Assembly (NCBI GenBank): GCA_938004075.1
Contig: CALKWP010000125.1
Coordinates: 1 to 5,425, forward strand
Length of the DNA: 5,425 nucleotides
Reading direction: 5' to 3'
DNA from: an uncultured Methanomassiliicoccales archaeon
Lineage (GTDB): Archaea; Thermoplasmatota; Thermoplasmata; SG8-5
Under the pieces are notes generated by a model. It was not told the DNA's origin, searched no databases, and was given only the letters and a program-made list of their open reading frames with translations. The position numbers and the translations under genes are program-made. How positions within the stretch are numbered: the first letter of the stretch is position 1; each line of letters opens with the position of its first letter. Below are positions 1 through 5,425 of the stretch, in pieces.

Positions 1-1
1 A

Positions 2-3000
2 GTGGATTCTGACATCACATTCATTGGAGGGACAATCAGCGAATCGGGAACCGCGGTGCATGTCCAGACATCGGGTTTCTGGGGCGAAGGCCTTGTCCTG
101 GCGGGCAACGGCATCGGCATCCAATCATCTGTTTGTTCTCCTGTGATACTGAATTCCACCTTGAACAACACCATCGATGTGAAAGTGGATCGAGGATCAT
201 CGGCATCCCTTGTCAATTGCACGCTGTCCCAGTCCAGAACCGATGTGCAGCCTTCCGGCTTCATCGATATCGGAAACTGGGCGCATATCTCGGTGGCAGA
301 TGAATCGCTTCAACCGGTGCCTGGCTGCAATGTTTCGATAATGGACCAGGCAGGTCGCGTATCCGGGTCGGGCGTAACAGGATCCGATGGGATTCTCAGG
401 AACATCGCCTTCAGGGAAGTTCGCCTTCTCTGGAACCGGTCCGAAGTCCAGGCAGCTCATCGTATTCTTGCATTCAGGGATTTCAATGGTTCATTGCAGG
501 GCTCGATTTCATCATCCATCTCCCCGGGCCAATTCATCGCCATGCCTGTTTCTCAGGCCGGAATCGGGTGGATGGAATGGGCCGAATACCGCTATATCTT
601 TTCCAACGAGTCTCATTCCAATAAAACAATCATCGCCCACGCTGGAGTTCAAGTGGATTACGACGCCGTGCTGGAACTTGACAATGTGGAGTTGCTGATC
701 TTCGGAGCCTCGCAATGGGGCACCAGCCTGGAGGTGAAGGATGGCGCGCTTGACATGAATAATGTTCGGATAGCGCCGCTGAGCACATTCGCGCCCCTGC
801 AGCCATCTGTTGTATGGCTAACGTACCGCACCGGGTCCAGCGGTCGCATCGAGGATACCTTAATCACCGGCATCACGCAGGTTACTACATATACAAGCCA
901 ACTCACCGTCCTTAACACGACATTCAGGGAGTTTCCTGGGTCGGGCCTGAGCATCCAGTCCAGCTCTCCGCTCATTTCCGACTCGCGTTTCTACATGTGC
1001 GAGGACGGCATCTGGTCAACATCCGGCTCTCCGGTTGTCGCAAACTCGAGCTTCATGGAATGCGCCATAAGCGGATTATTTGCGAGCGGCGGGAACCCCC
1101 AGCTTTCAGGCATTCAATCGTCCGGAAATGTGAACGGCATCAAGATTGAAAACAAGGCGGGAGGGAGCATCATGGGATGCCTGGCACGCGACAACAATTA
1201 TGGCTTTTACCTATCCCAGTCATCCACGTCCATAAGCGAATCGGTGGCATTCAACAACACCGAGTCCGGTTTCCATCTATATGAATCAAACCCCGGTATC
1301 GCAAAAGTCCAATCCAACGGCAACAATTATGGGCTCAATGTCTATAAATCGTGGCCAGTGGTTTCCAACTCATCGTTCAGCATGAACAACAATGGCATAT
1401 ACAGCTACCAGTCTGCGCCATATCTTCAGGACTGTATGATTGACAAAAATGATATTGGCATCCAGACGCTGATGGACGCCACCGGCATCATCATGAGCAC
1501 CTTCGCGTCGGGCAGGTCTGCCGAATCGGCCATATTCGTCAACGGCGGAATCCGCGACCACATTTCAGTGACGCTGCCATCGAGAGCCCAGGTGAGATAT
1601 GCCAACATGAGCATCCGCGGCTCGGAAATCGGCCCGGATGCGGTGATCGAGGACTCTTACACTCAATTCTATCCCGCGATATATGAGAATTGGATCGTCT
1701 GGCAGGACTGGAGGAATGAGGATTGGGACATTTACGCTTATGACCTGTCAATGGATACGGACGGAAACGGCGTTCCCAATTACCTGGAGACGCCCCCGCT
1801 GACGAACGACCCGGCCCTGCTCCGGATAACGGATAACCCATACATGCAGGGAGAGCCAGACATATTCGAGGACACGATAGTCTGGACGGACTACAGGAAC
1901 GACAGTCCAGACATCTATGCATATTCATTATCAAACTCAACCGAATGGGTTGTGTGCGGAGACTACAGCGCCCAGTTCAAGCCCTCGATACATGGCGATA
2001 GGATTGTCTGGCAGGATTTGAAGAATGGCAATTATGACATTTTTGCCCTAAACATCTCCACGGGCGAGATTTCCCAACTTTCAGACAGCGCCAATCATGA
2101 CATGAGCCCCAGCGTGTTCGGGGATTTCGTGGTGTGGTACTCGTATTACGGCTCCCCGCCATCGAGCGATTATTCCGACATCATGCTGTTCGACATGAAA
2201 AGTTGGGCACTCATGAATATAAACGACGATGCGCCACTGCAGTACAATCCCGAGATAGATGGGAACACGGTAGTCTGGCACGATGATAGGAACGTTGATT
2301 GGGAGATTTATTCTTATGATATTCCGACCTCGCAGATAACCCGGGTCACCAATACCGTCGATGGGCATCAGAACTTCATGCCAACCGTCTACGGCGATAC
2401 TTCGGTCTATTACACTCACAACAGGAACAACGGGGAATGGGGCGTCAGGATGTCCAATCTAACGACCGGCGCCCAGACGATTCTCCAGAAGGATGTTGAC
2501 GGCGACTCTCACCCGGTTATTTACGGCAGCAGGATTGCATGGGTGAACAGGACCGGAAATCTGAACGACGTTCATGTTCTGGATATGTCCCTCACAGGAA
2601 ATCCCGAGGACGTTGCGATGAACATCAACAAGGATGCGACCACGGAGTTCGAGCACAATGGCATTCTTGACGGCCAGGCATACCTCAACGGCACATGGCT
2701 GGCGGAAATTTTCAACGCCAATCTCGGTCGCATCAATAGCGGAACCTGGGAAGTCCCGATGTCCGTGTCAGCAAATGGAACTGGAAGGGTCACTCTGGGC
2801 CCAATCAAATTGGTTTACGATATACCAACATATCTGGTGAATTGCTCGATAACGAACTCAACCACAAGCGGTGCCAGATCGTCGGCCTCATCGCCAACAT
2901 TTGTCAATTCTACCTTCATGACGAACGCTCTAGATTTCTCAATAAATTCCGAGGCCAGGCCCAGGACATTGAACTCCTACTTCGATGACGCGAAGCTGCA

Positions 3001-4102
3001 TTTCCAGGACAAGCTGTCCAACCTCACGGTCCAGAATTATCTTCATGTTGGCGTGCGGAACCTTACGGGAGACCCTCTGGATGCCAGGGTATTGGTCGAG
3101 GATGATGGCATTCCCGCGCACGATGCATTCACAGGCGCTGATGGCAATATGATGTGGATGCCAGTGACCGACAGAACTTACAATTTAACCGGGATGCACG
3201 ATAACATCACCGTTGTCACCGCGATAATGGATTCGAACATATTCGCGAACAACCCGCGAACAGTGAACATGTCATCCTCTCATTGGGAATATTTCCAGAC
3301 CGACTCAGTGGGGCCCGAAGCCAGCAATCCCTTCCCCCCGCCAGGATGGACAACGCCCCAGACCCGCCCAGAGATGTCTGTGGTTATCACTGACAATCTG
3401 GCCATCGATCTTTCATCTGTTCGGCTGCATGTCCAGGGCTTCAGCGTGTTCTACTCGTACACAGCAGTTCCTGGCGGCTATAACATTTCATACATCCACC
3501 CGCTGAATTTCCCTGACGGAAGTATAGTGCTCTGCACGATCAATGCCAGGGATTTTGATGGCAACATCCTCAATTACACATGGGAGTTCAAAATAGACAC
3601 CAGAGCGGAAGCGTTCGCAATCCAGCTGGAGGCCGGCTGGAACCTGATTTCGCTGCCGTTCGATACGTACAACAATTCTATTGAAAGCGTGCTCTGGTCA
3701 ATATCAGGCAGGTATGATGCGGTCAGGTCGTACTCACCCGGCGGCATCTGGCACCGATACAGGCCCGGCTCATACCCAGAATTCAACGACATCACAACAA
3801 TGAACAGGAACATAGGATACTGGGTTCATGCCACTGAGCCATGCATTCTGAAGATTTCCGGCGTGCCGGTGGAGAGCACCAGGATAACGCTTTACGCGGG
3901 CTGGAACCTAGTGGGCTATTCCTCCATGACAGAACAGACAGTTGCCAACTCGCTCTGGGGGACAAGCGCGGATCGGGTCGAAGTTCATGATGCAGAATCG
4001 CCATACATGATATCCTCTGTTGACTCGACATATGAGATGAAACCGGGAGAAGGATACTGGGTGAGGGTGCCTGCTGATTGCGTGTGGGTTGTCGAATGGT
4101 AA
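2..4102 (+). CDS. Giant secreted surface protein, 3' part (beta-helix / beta-propeller / GWNL C-terminus)
   Basis: This is a 1366-codon open frame that enters from the left edge. It begins inside a beta-helix with no signal peptide, so the GTG at position 2 is not taken as the start. Domains (residues counted from position 2): parallel beta-helix about 1-90; a small beta-sandwich resembling carboxypeptidase-regulatory/CNA-B folds about 95-145; a long beta-helix about 185-515 with PbH1-like rungs of about 22 residues (NSSF, NNYGF, NNNGIYSY types); and seven TolB/WD40-like blades about 557-862, each of the form P-x-I-x-x-x-x-IVW-x-D...DIYAYD. A second short beta-helix plus sandwich follows (about 915-1090), then an Ig-like domain (about 1100-1200), then two GWNL...GYWV modules (1212-1366). 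About thirty N-x-S/T sequons fit an exported, glycosylated archaeal protein. No enzyme active site, C-terminal membrane anchor or sorting signal is visible. An adhesive or cell-envelope role is inference; the exact function is unknown. Confidence 0.9.
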   Translation: MDSDITFIGGTISESGTAVHVQTSGFWGEGLVLAGNGIGIQSSVCSPVILNSTLNNTIDVKVDRGSSASLVNCTLSQSRTDVQPSGFIDIGNWAHISVADESLQPVPGCNVSIMDQAGRVSGSGVTGSDGILRNIAFREVRLLWNRSEVQAAHRILAFRDFNGSLQGSISSSISPGQFIAMPVSQAGIGWMEWAEYRYIFSNESHSNKTIIAHAGVQVDYDAVLELDNVELLIFGASQWGTSLEVKDGALDMNNVRIAPLSTFAPLQPSVVWLTYRTGSSGRIEDTLITGITQVTTYTSQLTVLNTTFREFPGSGLSIQSSSPLISDSRFYMCEDGIWSTSGSPVVANSSFMECAISGLFASGGNPQLSGIQSSGNVNGIKIENKAGGSIMGCLARDNNYGFYLSQSSTSISESVAFNNTESGFHLYESNPGIAKVQSNGNNYGLNVYKSWPVVSNSSFSMNNNGIYSYQSAPYLQDCMIDKNDIGIQTLMDATGIIMSTFASGRSAESAIFVNGGIRDHISVTLPSRAQVRYANMSIRGSEIGPDAVIEDSYTQFYPAIYENWIVWQDWRNEDWDIYAYDLSMDTDGNGVPNYLETPPLTNDPALLRITDNPYMQGEPDIFEDTIVWTDYRNDSPDIYAYSLSNSTEWVVCGDYSAQFKPSIHGDRIVWQDLKNGNYDIFALNISTGEISQLSDSANHDMSPSVFGDFVVWYSYYGSPPSSDYSDIMLFDMKSWALMNINDDAPLQYNPEIDGNTVVWHDDRNVDWEIYSYDIPTSQITRVTNTVDGHQNFMPTVYGDTSVYYTHNRNNGEWGVRMSNLTTGAQTILQKDVDGDSHPVIYGSRIAWVNRTGNLNDVHVLDMSLTGNPEDVAMNINKDATTEFEHNGILDGQAYLNGTWLAEIFNANLGRINSGTWEVPMSVSANGTGRVTLGPIKLVYDIPTYLVNCSITNSTTSGARSSASSPTFVNSTFMTNALDFSINSEARPRTLNSYFDDAKLHFQDKLSNLTVQNYLHVGVRNLTGDPLDARVLVEDDGIPAHDAFTGADGNMMWMPVTDRTYNLTGMHDNITVVTAIMDSNIFANNPRTVNMSSSHWEYFQTDSVGPEASNPFPPPGWTTPQTRPEMSVVITDNLAIDLSSVRLHVQGFSVFYSYTAVPGGYNISYIHPLNFPDGSIVLCTINARDFDGNILNYTWEFKIDTRAEAFAIQLEAGWNLISLPFDTYNNSIESVLWSISGRYDAVRSYSPGGIWHRYRPGSYPEFNDITTMNRNIGYWVHATEPCILKISGVPVESTRITLYAGWNLVGYSSMTEQTVANSLWGTSADRVEVHDAESPYMISSVDSTYEMKPGEGYWVRVPADCVWVVEW

Positions 4103-4113
4103 GCTGCCTCGCT

Positions 4114-4131
4114 GCGGAAAATATATTTAAA
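4114..4131 (+). promoter_or_regulatory. BRE/TATA-box promoter upstream of the tRNA-Ser repeat locus
   Basis: A purine-rich BRE-like GCGGAAA (4114-4120) leads directly into ATATATTTAA (4121-4130), a good archaeal box A. It lies just after the stop codon of the surface-protein gene. Initiation about 25 nt downstream would fall near 4150, shortly before the first tRNA-like copy at 4166. No equally good TATA box is seen directly before the 4232, 4324 or 4416 copies, so this may drive the whole array. The box is nearly symmetric, so its direction is inferred from context. Confidence 0.55.
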
Positions 4132-4155
4132 CAAAGAGTTTCAGGGTGACTGCGG

Positions 4156-4215
4156 CAATAAGTAAGCCGGGGTAGCACAGCTCTGAGCCCAAGGGGCGAG
4201 GGGCGGACTACCTCG
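4156..4215 (+). repeat. Diverged tRNA-Ser 5'-end copy with leader, folding into a hairpin
   Basis: Bases 4156-4181 match 4222-4247 at 23 of 26 positions. The match covers a leader (CAATAAGTA) plus a tRNA-like start, here GCCGGGGTAGCACAGC instead of GCCGAGGTAGCCCAGC. After that the tRNA likeness is lost. Instead CGGGGTAG (4168-4175) pairs with CTACCTCG (4208-4215), with one G-U, and GCCC/GGGC (4187-4190, 4194-4197) forms an inner stem. It is probably a decayed copy of the tRNA 5' end. A separate small RNA cannot be excluded. Confidence 0.5.
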
Positions 4216-4231
4216 ATGCAGCAATAAGTAC

Positions 4232-4438
4232 GCCGAGGTAGCCCAGCCCGGTAACCGACCTCATTGCTATGCAATCAGGTCTAAACCGTGCAGGCCTCCC
4301 TCTGTGCAAGTAAACCGCAATAAGCCGAGGTAGCCCAGCCCGGTAACCGACCTCATTGCTATGCAATCAGGTCTAAACCGTGCAGGCCTCCCTCTGTGCA
4401 AGTAAACCGCAATAAGCCGAGGTAGCCCAGCCCGGTAA
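4232..4438 (+). repeat. Perfect 92-bp tandem repeat, 2.25 copies, beginning with the tRNA-Ser 5' end
   Basis: Bases 4232-4323 and 4324-4415 are identical over 92 bp. A third copy shares its first 23 nt (4416-4438) and then continues as the real tRNA-Ser sequence. Each unit opens with the tRNA acceptor 5' strand GCCGAGG, the D-stem and the D-loop through GGTAA. Each then carries an imperfect hairpin (4249-4288 in copy 1) built from CGGT/ACCG, GACCT/AGGTC and ATTGC/GCAAT, with a TAT loop and facing C-C mismatches. The unit ends in CCGCAATAA, a leader related to that before the 4232 copy. The 92-bp units have no T arm and no normal anticodon arm, so they are not complete tRNAs. The lack of any mismatch means the duplication is recent or kept uniform by recombination. 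Confidence 0.9.
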
Positions 4439-4621
4439 GGCGCCGGTCTCGAAAACCGGTGGTGTTCCACCTCGGGAGTTCAAATCGAAGACGAGCGATG
4501 CCCAAGATCATTGTCGCTCGTCGAGGCGCGGACCAGTCGCGAAGCGATTGGCCCAGCGTCCGAGGTGAGCTATGCTCGCCGAGGATTCACCTCAACTTCG
4601 TTGAAAGTCTCCTCCTCGGCG
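4416..4621 (+). tRNA. tRNA-Ser(CGA), interrupted in the T arm (intron-like insertion or pseudogene)
   Basis: The 5' 70 nt form a textbook archaeal type-II tRNA: acceptor GCCGAGG (4416-4422), T8-A9, D stem GCC/GGC (4425-4427, 4439-4441), and anticodon stem CCGGT/ACCGG around the loop CTCGAAA with anticodon CGA (4450-4452), which reads UCG. The long variable arm GGTG-TTC-CACC (4461-4471) confirms serine. The T stem GGGAG and T loop TTCAAAT run 4474-4485. The next bases do not complete the T stem. The missing part appears 123 nt later as CTCCT (4609-4613, one G-U with GGGAG), CCTCGGC (4614-4620, perfect with the acceptor) and G73 at 4621, followed by T-rich sequence. CCA is not encoded. It could be a functional tRNA with a noncanonical intron near position 60/61 or a disrupted gene. 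Serine identity is firm; functionality is not. Confidence 0.6.
4486..4608 (+). other. Structured 123-nt insertion in the T arm of tRNA-Ser
   Basis: The insertion's ends are ambiguous by a couple of bases because TC occurs at both junctions. It is rich in stems: TTCAA and CGAAG (4479-4483, 4486-4490) face CTTCG and TTGAA (4596-4605). Other stems are GACGAGCGA/TCGCTCGTC (4490-4498, 4514-4522), CCAGTCGC/GCGATTGG (4533-4540, 4544-4551), GGTGAGC/GCTCGCC (4564-4570, 4574-4580) and GAGG/CCTC (4581-4584, 4590-4593). Together they make a closed multibranch fold with few unpaired bases. No canonical bulge-helix-bulge splice motif and no C/D or H/ACA boxes were found. It may be an intron, an inserted structured RNA, or fused debris. 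Confidence 0.5.
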
Positions 4622-4640
4622 CTTATTTTCTTTATTGATT
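4577..4640 (+). terminator. 9-bp inverted repeat followed by a T-rich tract
   Basis: CGCCGAGGA (4577-4585) is the exact reverse complement of TCCTCGGCG (4613-4621), and a T-rich stretch runs 4622-4640. An inner TCAAC/GTTGA stem (4592-4596, 4600-4604) with a TTC loop extends the hairpin. Archaeal transcription stops mainly at T-rich tracts, so an RNA end here is plausible. The 3' strand is also the presumed tRNA 3' end, so this may be a shrunken tRNA-Ser copy rather than a dedicated terminator. Confidence 0.4.
4607..4625 (+). repeat. tRNA-Ser 3'-end repeat, copy A
   Basis: The consensus GTCTCCYCCTCGGCRCTTA is shared with 4737-4755 at 17 of 19 positions. It contains the T-stem 3' strand, the acceptor 3' strand and the discriminator (G here). 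The match continues past the tRNA end for four bases (CTTA), so the duplication includes trailer sequence. Confidence 0.7.
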
Positions 4641-4736
4641 CAATTCGCACAGAGGAGGAACCAGTTTTGTATTGTATGGTTTTGAAACTAGTTCTACCCT
4701 CGACAAGGTGATTGTCAAATAGCACTCCTCGTCTCT
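4622..4736. other. Non-coding spacer between the two tRNA 3'-end copies
   Basis: This stretch is more A/T-rich than its surroundings. I find no gene, tRNA or TATA box I would defend. It holds a clean 5-bp dyad, GACAA-GGTGA-TTGTC (4702-4716), the palindrome AACTAGTT (4686-4693), and GAGGAG (4652-4657) facing CTCCTC (4725-4730). Their roles are unknown. Confidence 0.5.
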
Positions 4737-4755
4737 GTCTCCCCCTCGGCACTTA
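4737..4755 (+). repeat. tRNA-Ser 3'-end repeat, copy B
   Basis: This is the second copy of the tRNA 3' end, 130 bp after copy A. Its CTCCC (4739-4743) pairs with the T stem GGGAG of the 4416 tRNA without any wobble, better than copy A. CCTCGGC (4744-4750) matches the acceptor perfectly. The next base is A rather than the G expected as discriminator of archaeal tRNA-Ser. The arrangement resembles the duplicated tRNA 3' ends left when elements integrate at tRNA genes, but no integrase gene is in this window. Confidence 0.6.
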
Positions 4756-4775
4756 GTATTCTACCAATTTAGGTG

Positions 4776-4788
4776 GAACTTTTATATC
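4776..4788 (+). promoter_or_regulatory. BRE/TATA-box promoter of the copper ATPase gene
   Basis: GAACT followed by TTTATATC (box A, 4781-4788) lies about 35-40 bp before the ATG at 4823. Initiation about 25 nt downstream would give a short leader that still includes the Shine-Dalgarno at 4811. The imperfect dyad CTACC-N6-GGTGG (4761-4776) abuts the box and could be an operator, though this is weak. Confidence 0.6.
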
Positions 4789-4810
4789 GCAGGTATCCAT
4801 AACATCATTC

Positions 4811-4815
4811 GGAGG
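4811..4815 (+). promoter_or_regulatory. Shine-Dalgarno of the copper ATPase gene
   Basis: GGAGG ends 7 nt before the ATG at 4823. This is a strong ribosome binding site at normal spacing and fixes the start codon. The HMA1 fold begins within a few residues of that start. Confidence 0.8.
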
Positions 4816-4822
4816 AAGGTAG

Positions 4823-5425
4823 ATGGCAGAGAAAGTGATTGACCTGAAGATTTCAGGAATGACATGCGCCCACTGCTCCGGGACCGTGGAGAAAGCCCTC
4901 GCCGGCCTTGATGGAGTGAACTCTGCACAGGTCAACCTTGCAAGCGAGACAGCCAGAGTGAGGTACTCGCCAGGAAAAATCACCCCATCGGCCATGGAGG
5001 ACGCGGTCAGAAAAGCCGGCTATTCCGTTGTCACTGACTCCATCACCATCAAGGTCGGCGGTATGACCTGCGTCAACTGCTCCAATGCAGTTGAGAAAGC
5101 CCTGCTCAAGGTTGACGGCGTTTCCAGCGCCAGGGTGAATCTTCCCGCCGAATCAGTTCGCGTGAATTACAGCCCGGGCACGGCGACGGTCCGGCAGATG
5201 AAAGATGCGATTGAATCTGCCGGCTACAAGTTTCTCGGATCCGATTCGGATGCGCTGGCATCTGAAAGTCAGAGAGAGAAGGACCTAAAGTCAAAACTGT
5301 CCCGGGCTCTTGTCGGCATGGCTGTTGGCAGCATCCTCATGGTCATGATGTACCTCCCTCATGATGCCATGATTATGTCATACATCATGCTGGCGCTTTC
5401 AACTCACGTGGTTATCTATATGATG
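4823..5425 (+). CDS. copA: Copper-type P1B ATPase, N-terminal part (two HMA domains, first membrane segments)
   Basis: The first 201 codons are open to the right edge; the gene is cut by the window. HMA domain 1 spans about residues 4-70 with the metal site GMTCAHC (12-18). HMA domain 2 spans about 73-139 with GMTCVNC (80-86). The two are about half identical to each other, which points to an internal duplication. A charged linker (about 140-160) leads into hydrophobic segments about 162-178 and from about 184 onward, the first membrane helices of a P1B ATPase. In this family the CxxC cysteines bind Cu(I) and the pump exports copper (or silver) from the cytoplasm using ATP. The CPC membrane site, DKTGT phosphorylation site and ATP-binding domain would lie outside the window, so metal specificity is inferred from the HMA motifs only. 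The gene has its own TATA box and a strong GGAGG, so it is probably transcribed independently of the upstream tRNA locus. Confidence 0.9.
   Translation, partial: MAEKVIDLKISGMTCAHCSGTVEKALAGLDGVNSAQVNLASETARVRYSPGKITPSAMEDAVRKAGYSVVTDSITIKVGGMTCVNCSNAVEKALLKVDGVSSARVNLPAESVRVNYSPGTATVRQMKDAIESAGYKFLGSDSDALASESQREKDLKSKLSRALVGMAVGSILMVMMYLPHDAMIMSYIMLALSTHVVIYMM

Noticed and set aside
2..4. GTG as the start codon of the surface protein
   Set aside because: There is no ribosome binding site or signal peptide, and the sequence is already inside a beta-helix. The frame simply enters from the window edge.
3792..4274. 160-codon minus-strand open frame
   Set aside because: It overlaps the end of the well-supported plus-strand gene and runs into the tRNA repeat region. 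Its arginine/serine/proline-rich composition is typical of an antisense shadow.
4232..4323. Each 92-bp unit as a complete tRNA
   Set aside because: There is no T arm with a TTCRA loop, no matching CCTCGGC 3' acceptor strand, and the central hairpin does not present a 7-nt anticodon loop.
4156..4438. CRISPR array
   Set aside because: The repeats are 92-bp contiguous tandem units of tRNA-like sequence with no unique spacers between them.
4267..4470. 67-codon minus-strand open frame
   Set aside because: It is open only because the 92-bp repeat is read twice, in different frames, and it covers the tRNA. No ribosome binding site or family resemblance is seen.
4486..4608. Box C/D or H/ACA guide RNA, or canonical bulge-helix-bulge intron
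   Set aside because: No RUGAUGA/CUGA pair or ACA box is visible. The only 4-bp helix near the junctions (AGAC 4489-4492 with GTCT 4607-4610) lacks the flanking helices and would give the wrong tRNA junction.
4511..4752. Small open frames on both strands across the tRNA insertion and spacer
   Set aside because: The composition matches structured RNA or spacer sequence. There is no Shine-Dalgarno, and the frames overlap each other on opposite strands.
4753..4995. 80-codon minus-strand open frame
   Set aside because: It is antisense to the clear HMA domain of the copper ATPase and to that gene's promoter.

Overview
The window looks archaeal, probably a Thermoplasmata-type euryarchaeote. The reasons are BRE/TATA-box promoters (near 4114-4130 and 4781-4788), a Ser-type tRNA with archaeal consensus and no encoded CCA, and a giant secreted protein. 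That protein combines parallel beta-helix repeats, TolB-like propeller blades and a GWNLISLP-type C-terminus, a style common in uncultured Thermoplasmatota. The taxonomic placement is inference.

Layout. (1) 2-4102 (+): the 3' part of one very long gene for an exported surface protein. Its N-terminus lies outside the window. (2) 4103-4822: about 720 bp with no protein gene, but full of pieces of a tRNA-Ser gene. A strong TATA box is followed by a diverged tRNA 5' piece, then two perfect 92-bp tandem units that each begin with the first 23 nt of the tRNA. Next comes the most complete copy, tRNA-Ser(CGA), which reads cleanly through the acceptor, D, anticodon and variable arms into the T loop at 4485. 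The rest of the tRNA appears only after 123 nt of highly structured sequence, at 4609-4621, followed by a T-rich tract. A second copy of the 3' end sits at 4739-4751. (3) 4823-5425 (+): the start of a copper-type P1B ATPase gene with two HMA metal-binding domains, its own TATA box and a strong Shine-Dalgarno. It runs off the window.

The two protein genes are ordinary and do not appear to be functionally linked. The unusual part is the tRNA-Ser locus. It is either a tRNA gene with a large noncanonical T-loop insertion (intron-like, but with no bulge-helix-bulge that I could find), or a graveyard of tRNA-Ser fragments left by repeated duplication or integration at a tRNA gene. The sequence alone does not settle which.
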